A stretch of 64,000 nucleotides of DNA from SpSt-333 sp964371615 (GTDB lineage: Bacteria > Bacteroidota > Ignavibacteria > UBA10030 > UBA8401). Below, in pieces: positions 46,259-55,504 of the stretch. The notes below the pieces were generated by a model, which was given only the letters and a program-made list of their open reading frames with translations, ran no database searches and was not told the DNA's origin. The position numbers and the translations under genes are program-made. Every line of letters starts with the position of its first letter. Within the stretch, counting starts at the first letter, position 1. The DNA lies in contig CAYJMS010000004.1 of NCBI GenBank assembly GCA_964371615.1, forward strand, positions 381,638 to 445,637, written 5' to 3'.

Positions 46259-47854
46259 CTAATCTCTCTCTTGCTTCCACCACCGGTTTACGACATCGTT
46301 GACATCGGTCGGATTTTCGGCGGCAACCCACTTGTCATAGAACATAATATCCGAACTGTTCGGCGGGGGCTGCGGGAAGTCGAGCTGTACGCGCGAGGGC
46401 ATGGCGGTGGCGTCTCCCACAAACAACGCCTCTCCCTGCCGCATGGCGGGGAGAACGTCGAACATTCCCGCAAACGCATCGGGTACAAGCTTTTTCACGA
46501 AGTTCTGGTCGTTCGGATTCGTCAGTCGCAAAATAACGAAGTTGTTGCATTGCGACAGAATCGTTTCCGACAACTCCGACGGACGCTGGCTGACGATCAT
46601 ACAGCAGACGCCGTACTTTCTCCCCTCTTTTGCAATCCGTTCCACAATCTTCCTCGCAGCGCGGTTGGACGGTGTGGGGATCTGGGGAAGATAATTATGC
46701 GCCTCTTCAAACAGCATAAGGATCGGAAAATCGGTCTTGCTCTTGTTCCAGAAATTGAAATCGAATACCGTCCGCGCCAACAGTGCAACGATCGTGTTTA
46801 CGATATCGAACGGCACGCCGCTCAAGTCGATAACGGTGATCTGTTTCTTGTCCTGTATGCCGAGCAGCCGGTTGAGGATATCCTTCAGCGCATTCGAGTC
46901 TTTGAATTTTCGCGGTCGGAACATGAACTCATACCGCTTGTCGGTCATCTTACTGTCCAGACGGACAAGGAAACGGGTGAACTGGCCGAAGAAGGGCCCT
47001 TCGCGCACTCCGGCGCTGGTGGAGACACGCTCGGTGTCGAAGAACTGGAACTTGGCGCGCACTTCGTTCAGATCGTAAAAGACCGGCGAGTCGACGGTGA
47101 TGACTGCCTGCAGTTCAGGATTCTTCGCCTTCTTCGCGTTCAACACAAGATCTTTCATCATCTGCAACTGGCTTTGTGCGGATGCTTCGTTCTCGTCGAT
47201 GAACATCTCCCGCATCTCTTCAAAATTCATAAACCAGTACGGCATCTCCAGTTCGGTGATGTTGATGAGATTGCCGTATTCCTGAAATGCCGCAGCATAT
47301 TCGTTATGGATGTCGAGCACAATCACATGCGTGTTCTCAAACATGTGCACTTTTTGCAGGATCGACGCGACGGTGGTCGATTTTCCCGATCCCGATGATC
47401 CGAGAATGGCGACGTGCTTGCCGAAGAATTTGTTCGGATCAATATATTGCCGTTCTCCGGCGTAGCCGGAGATATCCCCGACGGCAAAACCAAATTGCGA
47501 GAACGACGCGAATATGGAGGCGACCCCCTCCTCATCCGGCATATACACCTCATTGCCGAGAGAGGGATACATCAGAATCCCTTTCTGAAACCGCCCGTCG
47601 CTTACGGAGCCGATCATCTGTCCCTCCATTTCCCTGTTCAGCTCGCTCGCCTGATACACCCGGCTGATGATGGCGACAATCTCAATATTGCCGACCGGCA
47701 GTATCAGAAACGAACCGATCTGTCCCACTTTATACGGCTTTCCGTTGATGGTGCGCTCCATGGAAATTAGGTCGTCGTCCAGCGCAATGGTGATGGACGA
47801 ACTGGAGAGATTCTTCACGGTCCCCACGTGGCTTTCTTTGGATATAAGTGTCAT
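46259..47854 (-). CDS. HerA-type (DUF87) hexameric ATPase
   Basis: 531 aa from ATG 47854; an in-frame start at 47917 would add 21 residues. N-terminal HAS-barrel-like beta region (HVGTVKNLSSSSITIALDDD ...), Walker A AILGSSGSGKSTTVAS, Walker B ILMLFEEAHNYLP, and the C-terminal SQRPSELSETILSQCNNFV typical of HerA/VirB4-related translocases. HerA proteins pump DNA and often pair with NurA nuclease, but no NurA is seen here. Divergent from the M48 peptidase gene. Confidence 0.88.
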   Translation of the reverse strand: MTLISKESHVGTVKNLSSSSITIALDDDLISMERTINGKPYKVGQIGSFLILPVGNIEIVAIISRVYQASELNREMEGQMIGSVSDGRFQKGILMYPSLGNEVYMPDEEGVASIFASFSQFGFAVGDISGYAGERQYIDPNKFFGKHVAILGSSGSGKSTTVASILQKVHMFENTHVIVLDIHNEYAAAFQEYGNLINITELEMPYWFMNFEEMREMFIDENEASAQSQLQMMKDLVLNAKKAKNPELQAVITVDSPVFYDLNEVRAKFQFFDTERVSTSAGVREGPFFGQFTRFLVRLDSKMTDKRYEFMFRPRKFKDSNALKDILNRLLGIQDKKQITVIDLSGVPFDIVNTIVALLARTVFDFNFWNKSKTDFPILMLFEEAHNYLPQIPTPSNRAARKIVERIAKEGRKYGVCCMIVSQRPSELSETILSQCNNFVILRLTNPNDQNFVKKLVPDAFAGMFDVLPAMRQGEALFVGDATAMPSRVQLDFPQPPPNSSDIMFYDKWVAAENPTDVNDVVNRWWKQERD

Positions 47855-48105
47855 AGGAGTTTGGGTTAATGGTGAATAGATTTGACAAAGTGTAGTGAAA
47901 TTCACGGTGAGTATCAATACGATGCCGTACCGGCGTCACAATAATGGTGTTGTTTTTTCTTCTCTCCTTTTGTATTTTCATTAAACCACAGGTTACCAAT
48001 CTGCGATTTCTTCACTGTCGGTTTGCCAATTCTCGCGGTTCATACTGTCACATTACGGGTCCGGTTCCGTTCCTGCGGAGCGGCCATTTTTTGGTATTGA
48101 AAAGC

Positions 48106-49209
48106 ATGACAACCTCTGCATCGGAAACCAAGCGCTACAACAGAACCAAGCTGATTCTCTCTCTGGTGAGCGGCACCGTCACCTTTATTTTCTTTGCCGG
48201 AGTGGTTGCCGGCGGTGTGTCGTTGCGCATCGAATCCGCCGTGCAGTCGGTCACCGCTCAGCCATATCTTGCCCTGATTCTTTTTTCTGCTGTTATCGGG
48301 GCAATGAACGGCATCATCTCCATCCCGTTCGGATTCTATTCCGGATATGTTCTCGAACATCGCTACGGCGTGTCGAATCAAACGTTGACGCAATGGCTGT
48401 GGGAGCATTTTAAAGGAGTGCTCGTTTCGATCCCGATTGTACTGCCATTGCTTCTGCTCCTCTATTTTTTCCTGAGAACGTACGAATCGATGTGGTGGCT
48501 GCCGGCGGGATTGCTGCTCTTTGTGTTTTCCGTGGGACTGTCGCGCATCGCGCCGGTGTTCATCCTTCCGCTGTTCTACCGGTTAACGCCGCTGGAGGAT
48601 TCGCCGCTGAAAGAACGGATTGTTGCAATGACGCGAAAAACAAACATGATCGTGGATGGAATCTTTTCGTTCAATCTGAGCAAGACGACAAAGAAAGCGA
48701 ACGCCGCATTCACCGGCATCGGAAAATCAAAACGAATACTATTGGGGGATACGCTGATAGAAAATTTTTCCGAGGAAGAGATCGAAACAGTCTTTGCGCA
48801 CGAACTGGGGCATTACTCTCACGGACATATCCGCACCGGCATTCTGTTCGGAACAGCCAGCATTTTTCTTGGACTCTTTCTCACTTCGCTTGCGTACACC
48901 GAATCGCTGCGGTGGTTCGGATTTGCATCGGTAGATCAATTGGCGGCGTTGCCGCTGCTGACGGTTTGGCTCGGCATCTATTCTTTGATCACGTCCCCGC
49001 TCGGCAATATTCTTTCGCGAAAACATGAATTTGAAGCGGACCGCTACGCCGTCCGGGCGACACGGAATAAAGAGGCGTTCGTTTCCACCATGAACAAACT
49101 TGCCGTCATGAATCTGGCGGACCGTCAGCCTCATCCAATGGTGGAGTTTTTATTTTACAGCCATCCTTCCATTGAAAAACGGATCCGTTCCGTGGAGCAG
49201 GCATTATGA
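48106..49209 (+). CDS. M48 family membrane zinc peptidase (Ste24/HtpX-like)
   Basis: 367 aa from ATG 48106; a longer in-frame reading begins at 47944 but its first 54 residues look non-coding. Several transmembrane segments, zinc motif VFAHELGHYSHGH, and the downstream ligand in KHEFEADRYAVRA. These are CAAX-protease (Ste24) features, and the order of domains matches that group. Possible role in membrane-protein quality control. Its stop overlaps the acyltransferase start by 4 nt. Confidence 0.9.
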   Translation: MTTSASETKRYNRTKLILSLVSGTVTFIFFAGVVAGGVSLRIESAVQSVTAQPYLALILFSAVIGAMNGIISIPFGFYSGYVLEHRYGVSNQTLTQWLWEHFKGVLVSIPIVLPLLLLLYFFLRTYESMWWLPAGLLLFVFSVGLSRIAPVFILPLFYRLTPLEDSPLKERIVAMTRKTNMIVDGIFSFNLSKTTKKANAAFTGIGKSKRILLGDTLIENFSEEEIETVFAHELGHYSHGHIRTGILFGTASIFLGLFLTSLAYTESLRWFGFASVDQLAALPLLTVWLGIYSLITSPLGNILSRKHEFEADRYAVRATRNKEAFVSTMNKLAVMNLADRQPHPMVEFLFYSHPSIEKRIRSVEQAL

Positions 49210-49919
49210 GATGGTCCATCACCGTCATTCGTCTCTTACTGATCGCTATTACGTGCGTTCCATTCTCGATCGTCGCCATTCTTTCATTGCCGATCGACCG
49301 GTCGGGCAAAACGTATTTCTGGTGCGGAAGAACATGGACGAAATTTGCGCTGTTTGTCTGCCGGATTAAACTGAAAATAAATGGATTGGAAAAAGTCGAT
49401 CCGTACGGCAATTACATTCTTGTGAGCAATCACGCCAGCGGATTCGACATACCGGTATTGATGAGTACGTTCCCCCATGTCAGGATCATGTTCAAAAAAG
49501 AATTGTCCTACATCCCGTTCTGGGGCCAGGCGCTGCGGTGGGGACATCACATTATGGTGGACCGGGGAAAAGGATCCGAAGCGATGAAGAGCCTCGACCG
49601 CGCTGCCAACGATGTCCGTTCCGGCGGACAGGTGCTGCTGTTTGCGGAAGGAACACGAACACGCGACGGCAAGATGCAGCCGTTTAAACGGGGCGCATTT
49701 GCACTGGCGGCAAAGTCCGGTGTGCCGATCGTGCCGGTGACGGTGAACGGCAGTTACAAAATACTGCCGAAAGGATCGTTCGATATACGACCTGCGCAGA
49801 TTACCGTGGTTATCGAATCACCGATCGATACATCGGCAGTGAAGACCCGCGAGGATGAAGTAGCGATGATGGGACAGGTACGGTCAATCATCGCCGGTAA
49901 TTATATCGAGGAGCAATAA
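49206..49919 (+). CDS. 1-acyl-sn-glycerol-3-phosphate acyltransferase (PlsC family)
   Basis: 237 aa. One N-terminal membrane helix, acyltransferase motif I NHASGFD (HX4D), motif II around MFKKELSYIPFWGQ and motif III FAEGTRTRDGKMQPFKRG, then VPIVPVTVNGS. It makes phosphatidic acid for membrane lipid synthesis, though substrate preference is unknown. Coupled to the M48 gene before and the methyltransferase after (shared base at 49919). Confidence 0.92.
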   Translation: MRWSITVIRLLLIAITCVPFSIVAILSLPIDRSGKTYFWCGRTWTKFALFVCRIKLKINGLEKVDPYGNYILVSNHASGFDIPVLMSTFPHVRIMFKKELSYIPFWGQALRWGHHIMVDRGKGSEAMKSLDRAANDVRSGGQVLLFAEGTRTRDGKMQPFKRGAFALAAKSGVPIVPVTVNGSYKILPKGSFDIRPAQITVVIESPIDTSAVKTREDEVAMMGQVRSIIAGNYIEEQ

Positions 49920-50725
49920 TGAACGCGACGCTATTGAGATCGATTTTTGCGGTGCAGGATCTGTTTGTGCGTCCGTACATTTTTCTGGCGATCAAAAATC
50001 TCGCAGCGGCAAACGATGATACCGCTCTCGGCACCGCCGAAGCGATTCGCGACACGTTCTTTCGCCGTCCCAGCGAACGGGAACAATTGCATATCGACGC
50101 GATCGAGCGCCGACGCGGAGAGATGGAAGCATCCGGTGAGATGCTGGAGATAATGGATTTCGGCGCAAATTCCCTTTCACCGGACGGAACGCTCGTCAAT
50201 CGCACGCTGGGAGAAACGACGCTCTCCTCCAGCAAGCCAAAGCGATGGTCGATGCTGCTCTTCTATTTAATACAGCGATTGAATCCCGACCGCTGCATGG
50301 AATTCGGTACGTGCGTCGGCATTTCGACATTGTACCAAGCCGCATCCTTGACGCTCAACGGCAGCGGATCTATTGTGACCATGGAAGGCTCGCCGGTACT
50401 GGCAGGCGTGGCGCGGAAAGCATTTGACGATCTCGGCTATTCAAACGTTCGCTCCGTAGTCGGAAAATTCAACGACGTGCTGCCGGCGGTCATCACGGAG
50501 TATCAGCCGTTCGATCTGGTTTTTGTGGACGGCCATCACGAAGGGAGCGCGACCGTGCGGTACTTCGAACAGATTCTTCCTTCTGTCTCCCGCAATGCGG
50601 TGATCGTTTTCGACGATATTCACTGGTCTCACGGAATGAAAAAAGCCTGGAGAACCATCATACAACACCGGCGCGTGAAATTCTCCGCCGATCTGTATCA
50701 ACTGGGAATAGTCATTGTTTCATGA
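49919..50725 (+). CDS. Class I SAM-dependent methyltransferase (O-methyltransferase-like)
   Basis: 268 aa. The SAM-binding loop is MEFGTCVGISTLYQA, followed by VTMEGSPVLAGVARKAF, FDLVFVDGHHEGSATVRYF and VIVFDDIHWSHGM, matching methyltransferases of the catechol O-methyltransferase (Methyltransf_24) type. No DNA or RNA motif. Starts at the last base of the plsC-like gene stop. Confidence 0.88.
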   Translation: MNATLLRSIFAVQDLFVRPYIFLAIKNLAAANDDTALGTAEAIRDTFFRRPSEREQLHIDAIERRRGEMEASGEMLEIMDFGANSLSPDGTLVNRTLGETTLSSSKPKRWSMLLFYLIQRLNPDRCMEFGTCVGISTLYQAASLTLNGSGSIVTMEGSPVLAGVARKAFDDLGYSNVRSVVGKFNDVLPAVITEYQPFDLVFVDGHHEGSATVRYFEQILPSVSRNAVIVFDDIHWSHGMKKAWRTIIQHRRVKFSADLYQLGIVIVS

Positions 50726-50732
50726 GGAAATT

Positions 50733-51020
50733 ATGTCCGTCACCAAAAAAGATGTAGAGCATATCGCCGCGCTGGCAAAACTGTCGTTCACCGAGGAGGA
50801 GAAAGAAACTCTGACGCAACAGATGAATGGAATACTGGCGCATATGGAAAAACTGAACGAACTCGACACCACAAACGTTGAACCCCTTTCGCAGGTGATC
50901 GAAAATCAGAACGTGTTTCGTGAGGATGAGGTAAAACCATCTATTCCGACAGCAGAGGCGTTAAAAAACGCACCGGATAAAACGGAAGAGCATTTTAAAG
51001 TACCCAAAGTGATAGGATAG
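50733..51020 (+). CDS. gatC: Aspartyl/glutamyl-tRNA amidotransferase subunit C
   Basis: 95 aa. Starts MSVTKKDVEHIAALAKLSFT, with LNELDTTNVEPLSQVIENQN and the C-terminal EEHFKVPKVIG, all diagnostic for GatC, which stabilises the GatAB amidotransferase. ATG 50733 has GAGG 7-10 nt upstream; a TTG start at 50715 would overlap the methyltransferase. gatA and gatB are not in the window. Confidence 0.95.
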   Translation: MSVTKKDVEHIAALAKLSFTEEEKETLTQQMNGILAHMEKLNELDTTNVEPLSQVIENQNVFREDEVKPSIPTAEALKNAPDKTEEHFKVPKVIG

Positions 51021-51041
51021 AAATGAAGCGGGAGAAGACGT

Positions 51042-51165
51042 ACGATTTTATGATTTTGTGATTTTGTGATTTTATGATTTGGAATATCTTTACTATAAGT
51101 CTGTTGTCTGTTATCTGTTGTCTGACTTCTGTCTTCTGACTTCTGTCTTCTTTTTCTTAACGAGA
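51042..51165. repeat. Degenerate TGATTTT and TCTGTTG tracts between gatC and kdsB
   Basis: First ATTTTATGATTTTGTGATT-type repeats (51047-51080), then TCTGTTGTCTGTTATCTG-like heptads (51098-51152). Similar tracts lie before pyrG (51934-52051), at 53880-53955 and, reversed, at 39300-39372. Confidence 0.6.
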
Positions 51166-51184
51166 GATTTTTTAAAATATCATT

Positions 51185-51928
51185 ATGACCATCATCGCCA
51201 TCATTCCCGCCCGTTACGCTTCGACCAGGTTGCCGGCAAAGCCGCTGGCGGATATTTGCGGCAAGAGTATGATCCGTCGTGTGGTGGAGCAGACACAACT
51301 CTCGTCGCTGATCACCGACACCATTGTTGCCACAGATGACCGGCGCATTGCGGATGAGGTGGAGTCGTTCGGAGGAAAAGCGATAATGACACCGGAAGAT
51401 ATCCACAGCGGCAGCGACCGTATCGCACTTGCCGCTCGGTCTGTTGTCGCGGATATTGTTGTGAATGTGCAGGGAGACGAGCCGCTGATCGATCCGCAAC
51501 TGATCGATGAGACAATCCGCGCGTTGATCGATAATCCCGACGCCGTCGTTTCCACCGCGGTCAAAAGGACGACGTCGCATTTCGAGGTCTTCAATGCAAA
51601 CGTGGTGAAAGCGGTATTGGATAAGAAAAATCGCGCACTGTATTTCAGCCGCTCCCCCATTCCCCATGTACGGGATGCCAAAAGCGACGAAGCGTGGATC
51701 GGCGGGACGATATTGTACAAGCATTTCGGCATATACGCTTATCGCGCAGACTTTTTACAGCATTTTGCATCATTGTCGCCGACTCCGCTTGAGTTGTCCG
51801 AGAAACTGGAACAATTGCGTATTCTGGAAAATGGTTATACGATCCAATGCGTCATCACGCAATATGATTCGTTCCCGGTGGATACGGTGGACGATCTTGA
51901 AAAGGTGAGAAGAAAAATAGAGAGATAG
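51185..51928 (+). CDS. kdsB: 3-deoxy-manno-octulosonate cytidylyltransferase
   Basis: Activates KDO as CMP-KDO for lipopolysaccharide. 247 aa: IIAIIPARYASTRLPAKPLA (nucleotide-binding start), IHSGSDRIALAA, VNVQGDEPLIDPQ, YFSRSPIPHVRDA and a C-terminal LEQLRILENGYTIQ. Complete. It implies a Gram-negative outer membrane with KDO. Flanked on both sides by low-complexity tracts. Confidence 0.96.
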   Translation: MTIIAIIPARYASTRLPAKPLADICGKSMIRRVVEQTQLSSLITDTIVATDDRRIADEVESFGGKAIMTPEDIHSGSDRIALAARSVVADIVVNVQGDEPLIDPQLIDETIRALIDNPDAVVSTAVKRTTSHFEVFNANVVKAVLDKKNRALYFSRSPIPHVRDAKSDEAWIGGTILYKHFGIYAYRADFLQHFASLSPTPLELSEKLEQLRILENGYTIQCVITQYDSFPVDTVDDLEKVRRKIER

Positions 51929-51933
51929 TACAT

Positions 51934-52051
51934 TTTATGATTTTATGATTTGAAGATTTTATGATTTGAAGTATTGAAATATTTATATAAAGAAGTCTGT
52001 AATCTGATATCTGTTGTCTGTTATCTGACTTCTGTATTCTGTCTTCTGTAT
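51934..52051. repeat. Degenerate TGATTTT and TCTGTTG tracts between kdsB and pyrG
   Basis: ATTTTATGATTTTATGATTTGA-like units (from 51938), then GTCTGTAATCTGATATCTG and GACTTCTGTATTCTG-like units to 52051. Same family as the tract at 51042. Confidence 0.6.
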
Positions 52052-52086
52052 TCCTTATTCTTTTTTTTCATTTTATCAATTTAATC

Positions 52087-53706
52087 ATGGCCAATCCACA
52101 CGTTAAATATATCTTCATCACCGGCGGTGTTGTATCGTCGCTCGGAAAGGGAATCGCCGCGGCGTCGCTCGGCTTACTGTTGAAATCGCGCGGACTGCGC
52201 GTGACGATCCAGAAGATGGATCCGTATTTAAATGTCGATCCGGGAACAATGTCGCCGTACCAGCATGGCGAGGTGTACGTGACGGACGACGGAGGTGAGA
52301 CCGATCTCGATCTGGGACATTACGAGCGGTTCCTGGATATCAATACCTCCAAGATGAACAACGCCACCACCGGGCAGATCTATTATGAAGTGATCTCCAA
52401 AGAACGCCGCGGGGATTATCTCGGCGCAACGGTGCAGGTGATTCCGCACATTACGGACGAAATCAAGCGGCGTATCGGGCAATTGGGAGCAACAGGAAAG
52501 TACGACGTGATCATCACCGAGGTCGGCGGAACGGTCGGCGATATCGAATCCCTCCCCTTTCTTGAAGCGATTCGTCAGTTTATGCTGCAGATCGGTAAGC
52601 GGAATGCGCTGAGCATCCATGTAACGCTGATTCCTTTCATCAAATCCGCGGGAGAAATCAAGACTAAACCGACACAGCACAGCGTGAAGACATTGCTGGA
52701 GATCGGGATGCAACCGGAGATATTGATCTGCCGGACCGAGCGGCGATTGTCGCGCGAAGTGCGCGAAAAGATCGGGCTTTTCTGCAACGTGGAGACCGAC
52801 GCTGTGATCGAAGGACGCGATGTTGAGTCCATTTACGAAATCCCGCTGGCATTTGAAAAGGAAGGGCTCGACCAGATCGTGCTGGAGAAACTGAACATTA
52901 AAGCGGGCAAAGCGGATATGCGCAAGTGGTCCCGTTTTGTGAATCGCGTCAAAGAACCGAGCGATCGGATTACGATCGGATTTGTCGGCAAATATACGGA
53001 GTTGAAGGACGCGTACAAAAGCATCAGCGAGGGATTCATCCACGCCGGAGCGGAGAACGACACTGCGGTGGACGTGAAATGGATCCGTGCGGAAGAGCTG
53101 GACGGCAACAACGTGCATGATTATCTGAGCGACATTCACGGCCTGCTGGTCGCGCCGGGATTCGGACTGCGGGGAATCGAAGGAAAGATCAAAGCAATCC
53201 AGTATGTGCGTGAGAACAAGATCCCCTTCTTCGGTATCTGTCTCGGCATGCAGTGCGCCATTATCGAATTTGCACGGAACGTCTGCGGCATGAAAGGAGC
53301 GAACAGCACCGAATTTAAAAAAACAAAATATAACGTGATCGATATGATGGCCGATCAGAGAAGCATCAAGAATCTCGGCGGTACGATGCGGCTCGGCGCG
53401 TATCCCTGCGTGGTGCAGAAAGGGACGAAAGCGTATGCTGCTTATAAAAAAGAATTTATTTCCGAACGCCACCGTCATCGCTTTGAAGTGAACAACAAGT
53501 TCCGCAAGACGCTGGCGGAACATGGCATGGTCTTCAGCGGCCTCTCTCCCGACGGCAACCTGGTCGAGATTGCAGAATTAAAGGATCACCCCTGGTTTGT
53601 CGGCGGACAGTTCCATCCCGAACTGAAATCGCGCGCGCTGAATCCTCATCCGTTGTTCAGGGATTTTGTGAAAGCGGCGCTGGAGTACAGCAAGTTGAAA
53701 AAGTAG
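52087..53706 (+). CDS. pyrG: CTP synthase
   Basis: Makes CTP from UTP, ATP and glutamine. 539 aa: synthase part FITGGVVSSLGKGIAAASLG, DPYLNVDPGTMSPYQHGEV; glutaminase part with GICLGMQCAII (Cys385) and FHPELKSR (His-Glu). Complete, normal length. The next 512 bp hold no gene apart from an integrase remnant. Confidence 0.97.
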   Translation: MANPHVKYIFITGGVVSSLGKGIAAASLGLLLKSRGLRVTIQKMDPYLNVDPGTMSPYQHGEVYVTDDGGETDLDLGHYERFLDINTSKMNNATTGQIYYEVISKERRGDYLGATVQVIPHITDEIKRRIGQLGATGKYDVIITEVGGTVGDIESLPFLEAIRQFMLQIGKRNALSIHVTLIPFIKSAGEIKTKPTQHSVKTLLEIGMQPEILICRTERRLSREVREKIGLFCNVETDAVIEGRDVESIYEIPLAFEKEGLDQIVLEKLNIKAGKADMRKWSRFVNRVKEPSDRITIGFVGKYTELKDAYKSISEGFIHAGAENDTAVDVKWIRAEELDGNNVHDYLSDIHGLLVAPGFGLRGIEGKIKAIQYVRENKIPFFGICLGMQCAIIEFARNVCGMKGANSTEFKKTKYNVIDMMADQRSIKNLGGTMRLGAYPCVVQKGTKAYAAYKKEFISERHRHRFEVNNKFRKTLAEHGMVFSGLSPDGNLVEIAELKDHPWFVGGQFHPELKSRALNPHPLFRDFVKAALEYSKLKK

Positions 53707-54105
53707 TAACAATAGCGAATCAAAAAATAAAAACAACAGCTGCCACAAAATCACCAAATCACAAAAGGAAAAAGGAGTTAGGAATTGGGAATTGGGAATT
53801 GGGAATTAGGAACTAGTAATTTGCCAGTATCCATTCATAATTCATCCTTCATAACTCATCCTTTCACATAAATCTTGTAATTTTTCTGTATACCGACTTC
53901 TGTCTTCCGTATTCCGTCTTCTGCATTCTGCCTTGAAATCTTGCTAATATTGCACATTCATCATTCATCATTTATCATTCATAATTCCTCCTTCCTCCTT
54001 CTTCAATATTTTTTTCTCTTCCGTGTCCTCTGAGGCAAAAATTCGGGTATATGTATATAAATGGATATACTGTTTTCTTTAATGCGGAGCGGTATATCTT
54101 GTTTA
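53707..54105. other. Gene-free region between pyrG and the integron
   Basis: Contains GGAATTGGGAATTGGGAATT-type repeats (53780-53815), a TTCATAATTCATCCTTCATAA-like stretch and a TCTG-type tract (53880-53932) that closely matches the reversed tract at 39300-39372, then CATTCATCATTCATCATTT units to about 54000. No ORF or RNA gene is recognised. Confidence 0.6.
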
Positions 54106-54162
54106 TCAATGATCGAGAGGAGATTTGACTGAAATACCGCCCCGGTTCAATACATGCATGTA
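54106..54162 (-). pseudogene. Remnant of a second intI 3' end
   Basis: The minus strand encodes YMHVLNRGGISVKSPLDH and a stop, almost identical to the C terminus YTHVLNRGGISVKSPLDR of the intact integrase 110 bp away. About 30 bp beyond the stop also align (the GTTTATCAATGATCGAG versus GTTTGTCACCGGTCGAG flank). Nothing upstream of this 18-codon piece is preserved, so it is a fossil. Confidence 0.8.
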
Positions 54163-54218
54163 GCAGAGGTGACAAAAGAACAATCCGTCTTTTAATCTTG
54201 AGATGAATATCGTGTTTG

Positions 54219-55178
54219 TCACCGGTCGAGAGGTGATTTGACGGAAATGCCGCCCCGATTCAGCACGTGCGTATAGATCATTGTTGTGCGGACATCGGAG
54301 TGGCCCAGCAGTTCCTGGACGGTGCGGATATCGTAGCCGTTTTCGAGCAGGTGGGTTGCGAAAGAGTGTCTAAAAGTATGAGAGCTTCCACCTTTTCTAA
54401 TTCCCGCGGCGGCGATTGCCTTTTTCACTTCGCGTTGGATGTGGCTTTCTTCGAGATGGTGACGCATTCGTTTTTTCGATACGGGGTCGACCGAAATTCT
54501 GCTTGACGGAAAAACGTATTGCCATTCAAATGAGAAGGGAGCGTGCGGCATTTTCTTGGCGAGCAATCCGGGCATAGTTACTTCGCCGTATCCATTAGCA
54601 AGATCGTCCAGATGGATCGACTGCACTTTTTGAAGATGGATCTTCAGTCTCGGTTCGATCGATTCCGGCAATACCGTTCGTCTGTCCTTGTCTCCTTTTC
54701 CCTGACGGACGATGATCGTATGCGATTCAAAGTCAATATCCTTTACGCGCAATCGCAGCGCCTCGAGCAGCCGGAGGCCGGAGCCGTAGAGCAGTGTCGC
54801 AACCAGGAGCGGTGTGCCGGACAGATTGGCGAGTACTTTCTTCGCTTCTTTTTGAGTAAAGACGACTGGAATACGTTTTGTGCGGTTTGCTCTGGTGATA
54901 TTGGCAAGCGAAGCGAGAGGGCTGCGGATGATGTGACGATAAAGATAGAGAATGGCGTTCAGCGCCTGATTTTGTGTCGATGCAGAGACCCCATCGTTGA
55001 CCGCAAGATACGTGAGGAACTGTTCCGCATGTTGTTCGGTAAGATCGGCAGGATGCTGCTTATTGTGGAAGAGTATATATCTTTTTATCCAGTGAATATA
55101 TGCTTCTTCGGTTCTCAGGCTGAAATGCGACACGCGCATTTGTGTGCGGACTTGATCCAGCAGTTTCGGTTTTTGCAT
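54219..55178 (-). CDS. intI: Integron integrase
   Basis: Tyrosine recombinase of 319 aa that recombines attI and attC. Catalytic residues are Arg136 (YGSGLRLLEAL), His267 and Arg270 (SSHTFRHSF), His293 (LLGHSDVRT) and Tyr302 (MIYTHVL). The extra region special to IntI lies at about 203-222 (PGLLAKKMPHAPFSFEWQYV), and the C-terminal HVLNRGGISVKSPLD is also typical of IntI rather than XerC/D. Intact. Divergent from the cassette array with a roughly 300-bp attI region between, the classic integron layout. Confidence 0.95.
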   Translation of the reverse strand: MQKPKLLDQVRTQMRVSHFSLRTEEAYIHWIKRYILFHNKQHPADLTEQHAEQFLTYLAVNDGVSASTQNQALNAILYLYRHIIRSPLASLANITRANRTKRIPVVFTQKEAKKVLANLSGTPLLVATLLYGSGLRLLEALRLRVKDIDFESHTIIVRQGKGDKDRRTVLPESIEPRLKIHLQKVQSIHLDDLANGYGEVTMPGLLAKKMPHAPFSFEWQYVFPSSRISVDPVSKKRMRHHLEESHIQREVKKAIAAAGIRKGGSSHTFRHSFATHLLENGYDIRTVQELLGHSDVRTTMIYTHVLNRGGISVKSPLDR

Positions 55179-55481
55179 ACGCCCTCCGGCAGAAATGTGG
55201 GGTTCTGCACCTAAGATTTTTAGAGTTCCTTAGGAGCGAGGGCGATTTTGAATGAATTTCGCAACTTTCTTTTAAAAACCAAAATATTTTTCAATAAAGA
55301 TAGAATGAATGATTTTCTTAAACGTGTGGAAATGGAGAATTTAGTCCTTATTTGCAGGATTTTGGAGGTTGATGATGCTCTTTAAATCTTATACATTCCT
55401 ATAAACCAATGGCTGCCACACAGCCTATCACTCTTATAACTCACATATTCCGGACTAAGTCAGTCTAATACCTAGTTAGGC
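55179..55481. promoter_or_regulatory. attI region
   Basis: Gap between intI and the first cassette. The recombination core GTTAGGC is 55475-55481, preceded by ACTAAGTCAGTCTAATACCTA, which has no attC-like partner arm, as expected of attI. The region should also carry the integrase promoter and the cassette promoter Pc; I could not identify either with confidence. No ORF of note. Confidence 0.7.
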
Positions 55482-55504
55482 GGTTTCATGGTAATCAAAA
55501 TAAT

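Noticed and set aside
44902..46302. Forward ORF of 466 codons
   Set aside because: It lies opposite the cyclase gene, whose domains and motifs are unmistakable; composition is that of an antisense shadow.
47944..48105. N-terminal extension of the M48 peptidase
   Set aside because: The extra 54 residues lack family likeness and overlap the promoter region of the divergent HerA gene; ATG 48106 matches the usual start.
54106..54162. Remnant as a small regulatory peptide
   Set aside because: No start codon or ribosome site in frame; near-identity with the intI C terminus explains it as a fossil.
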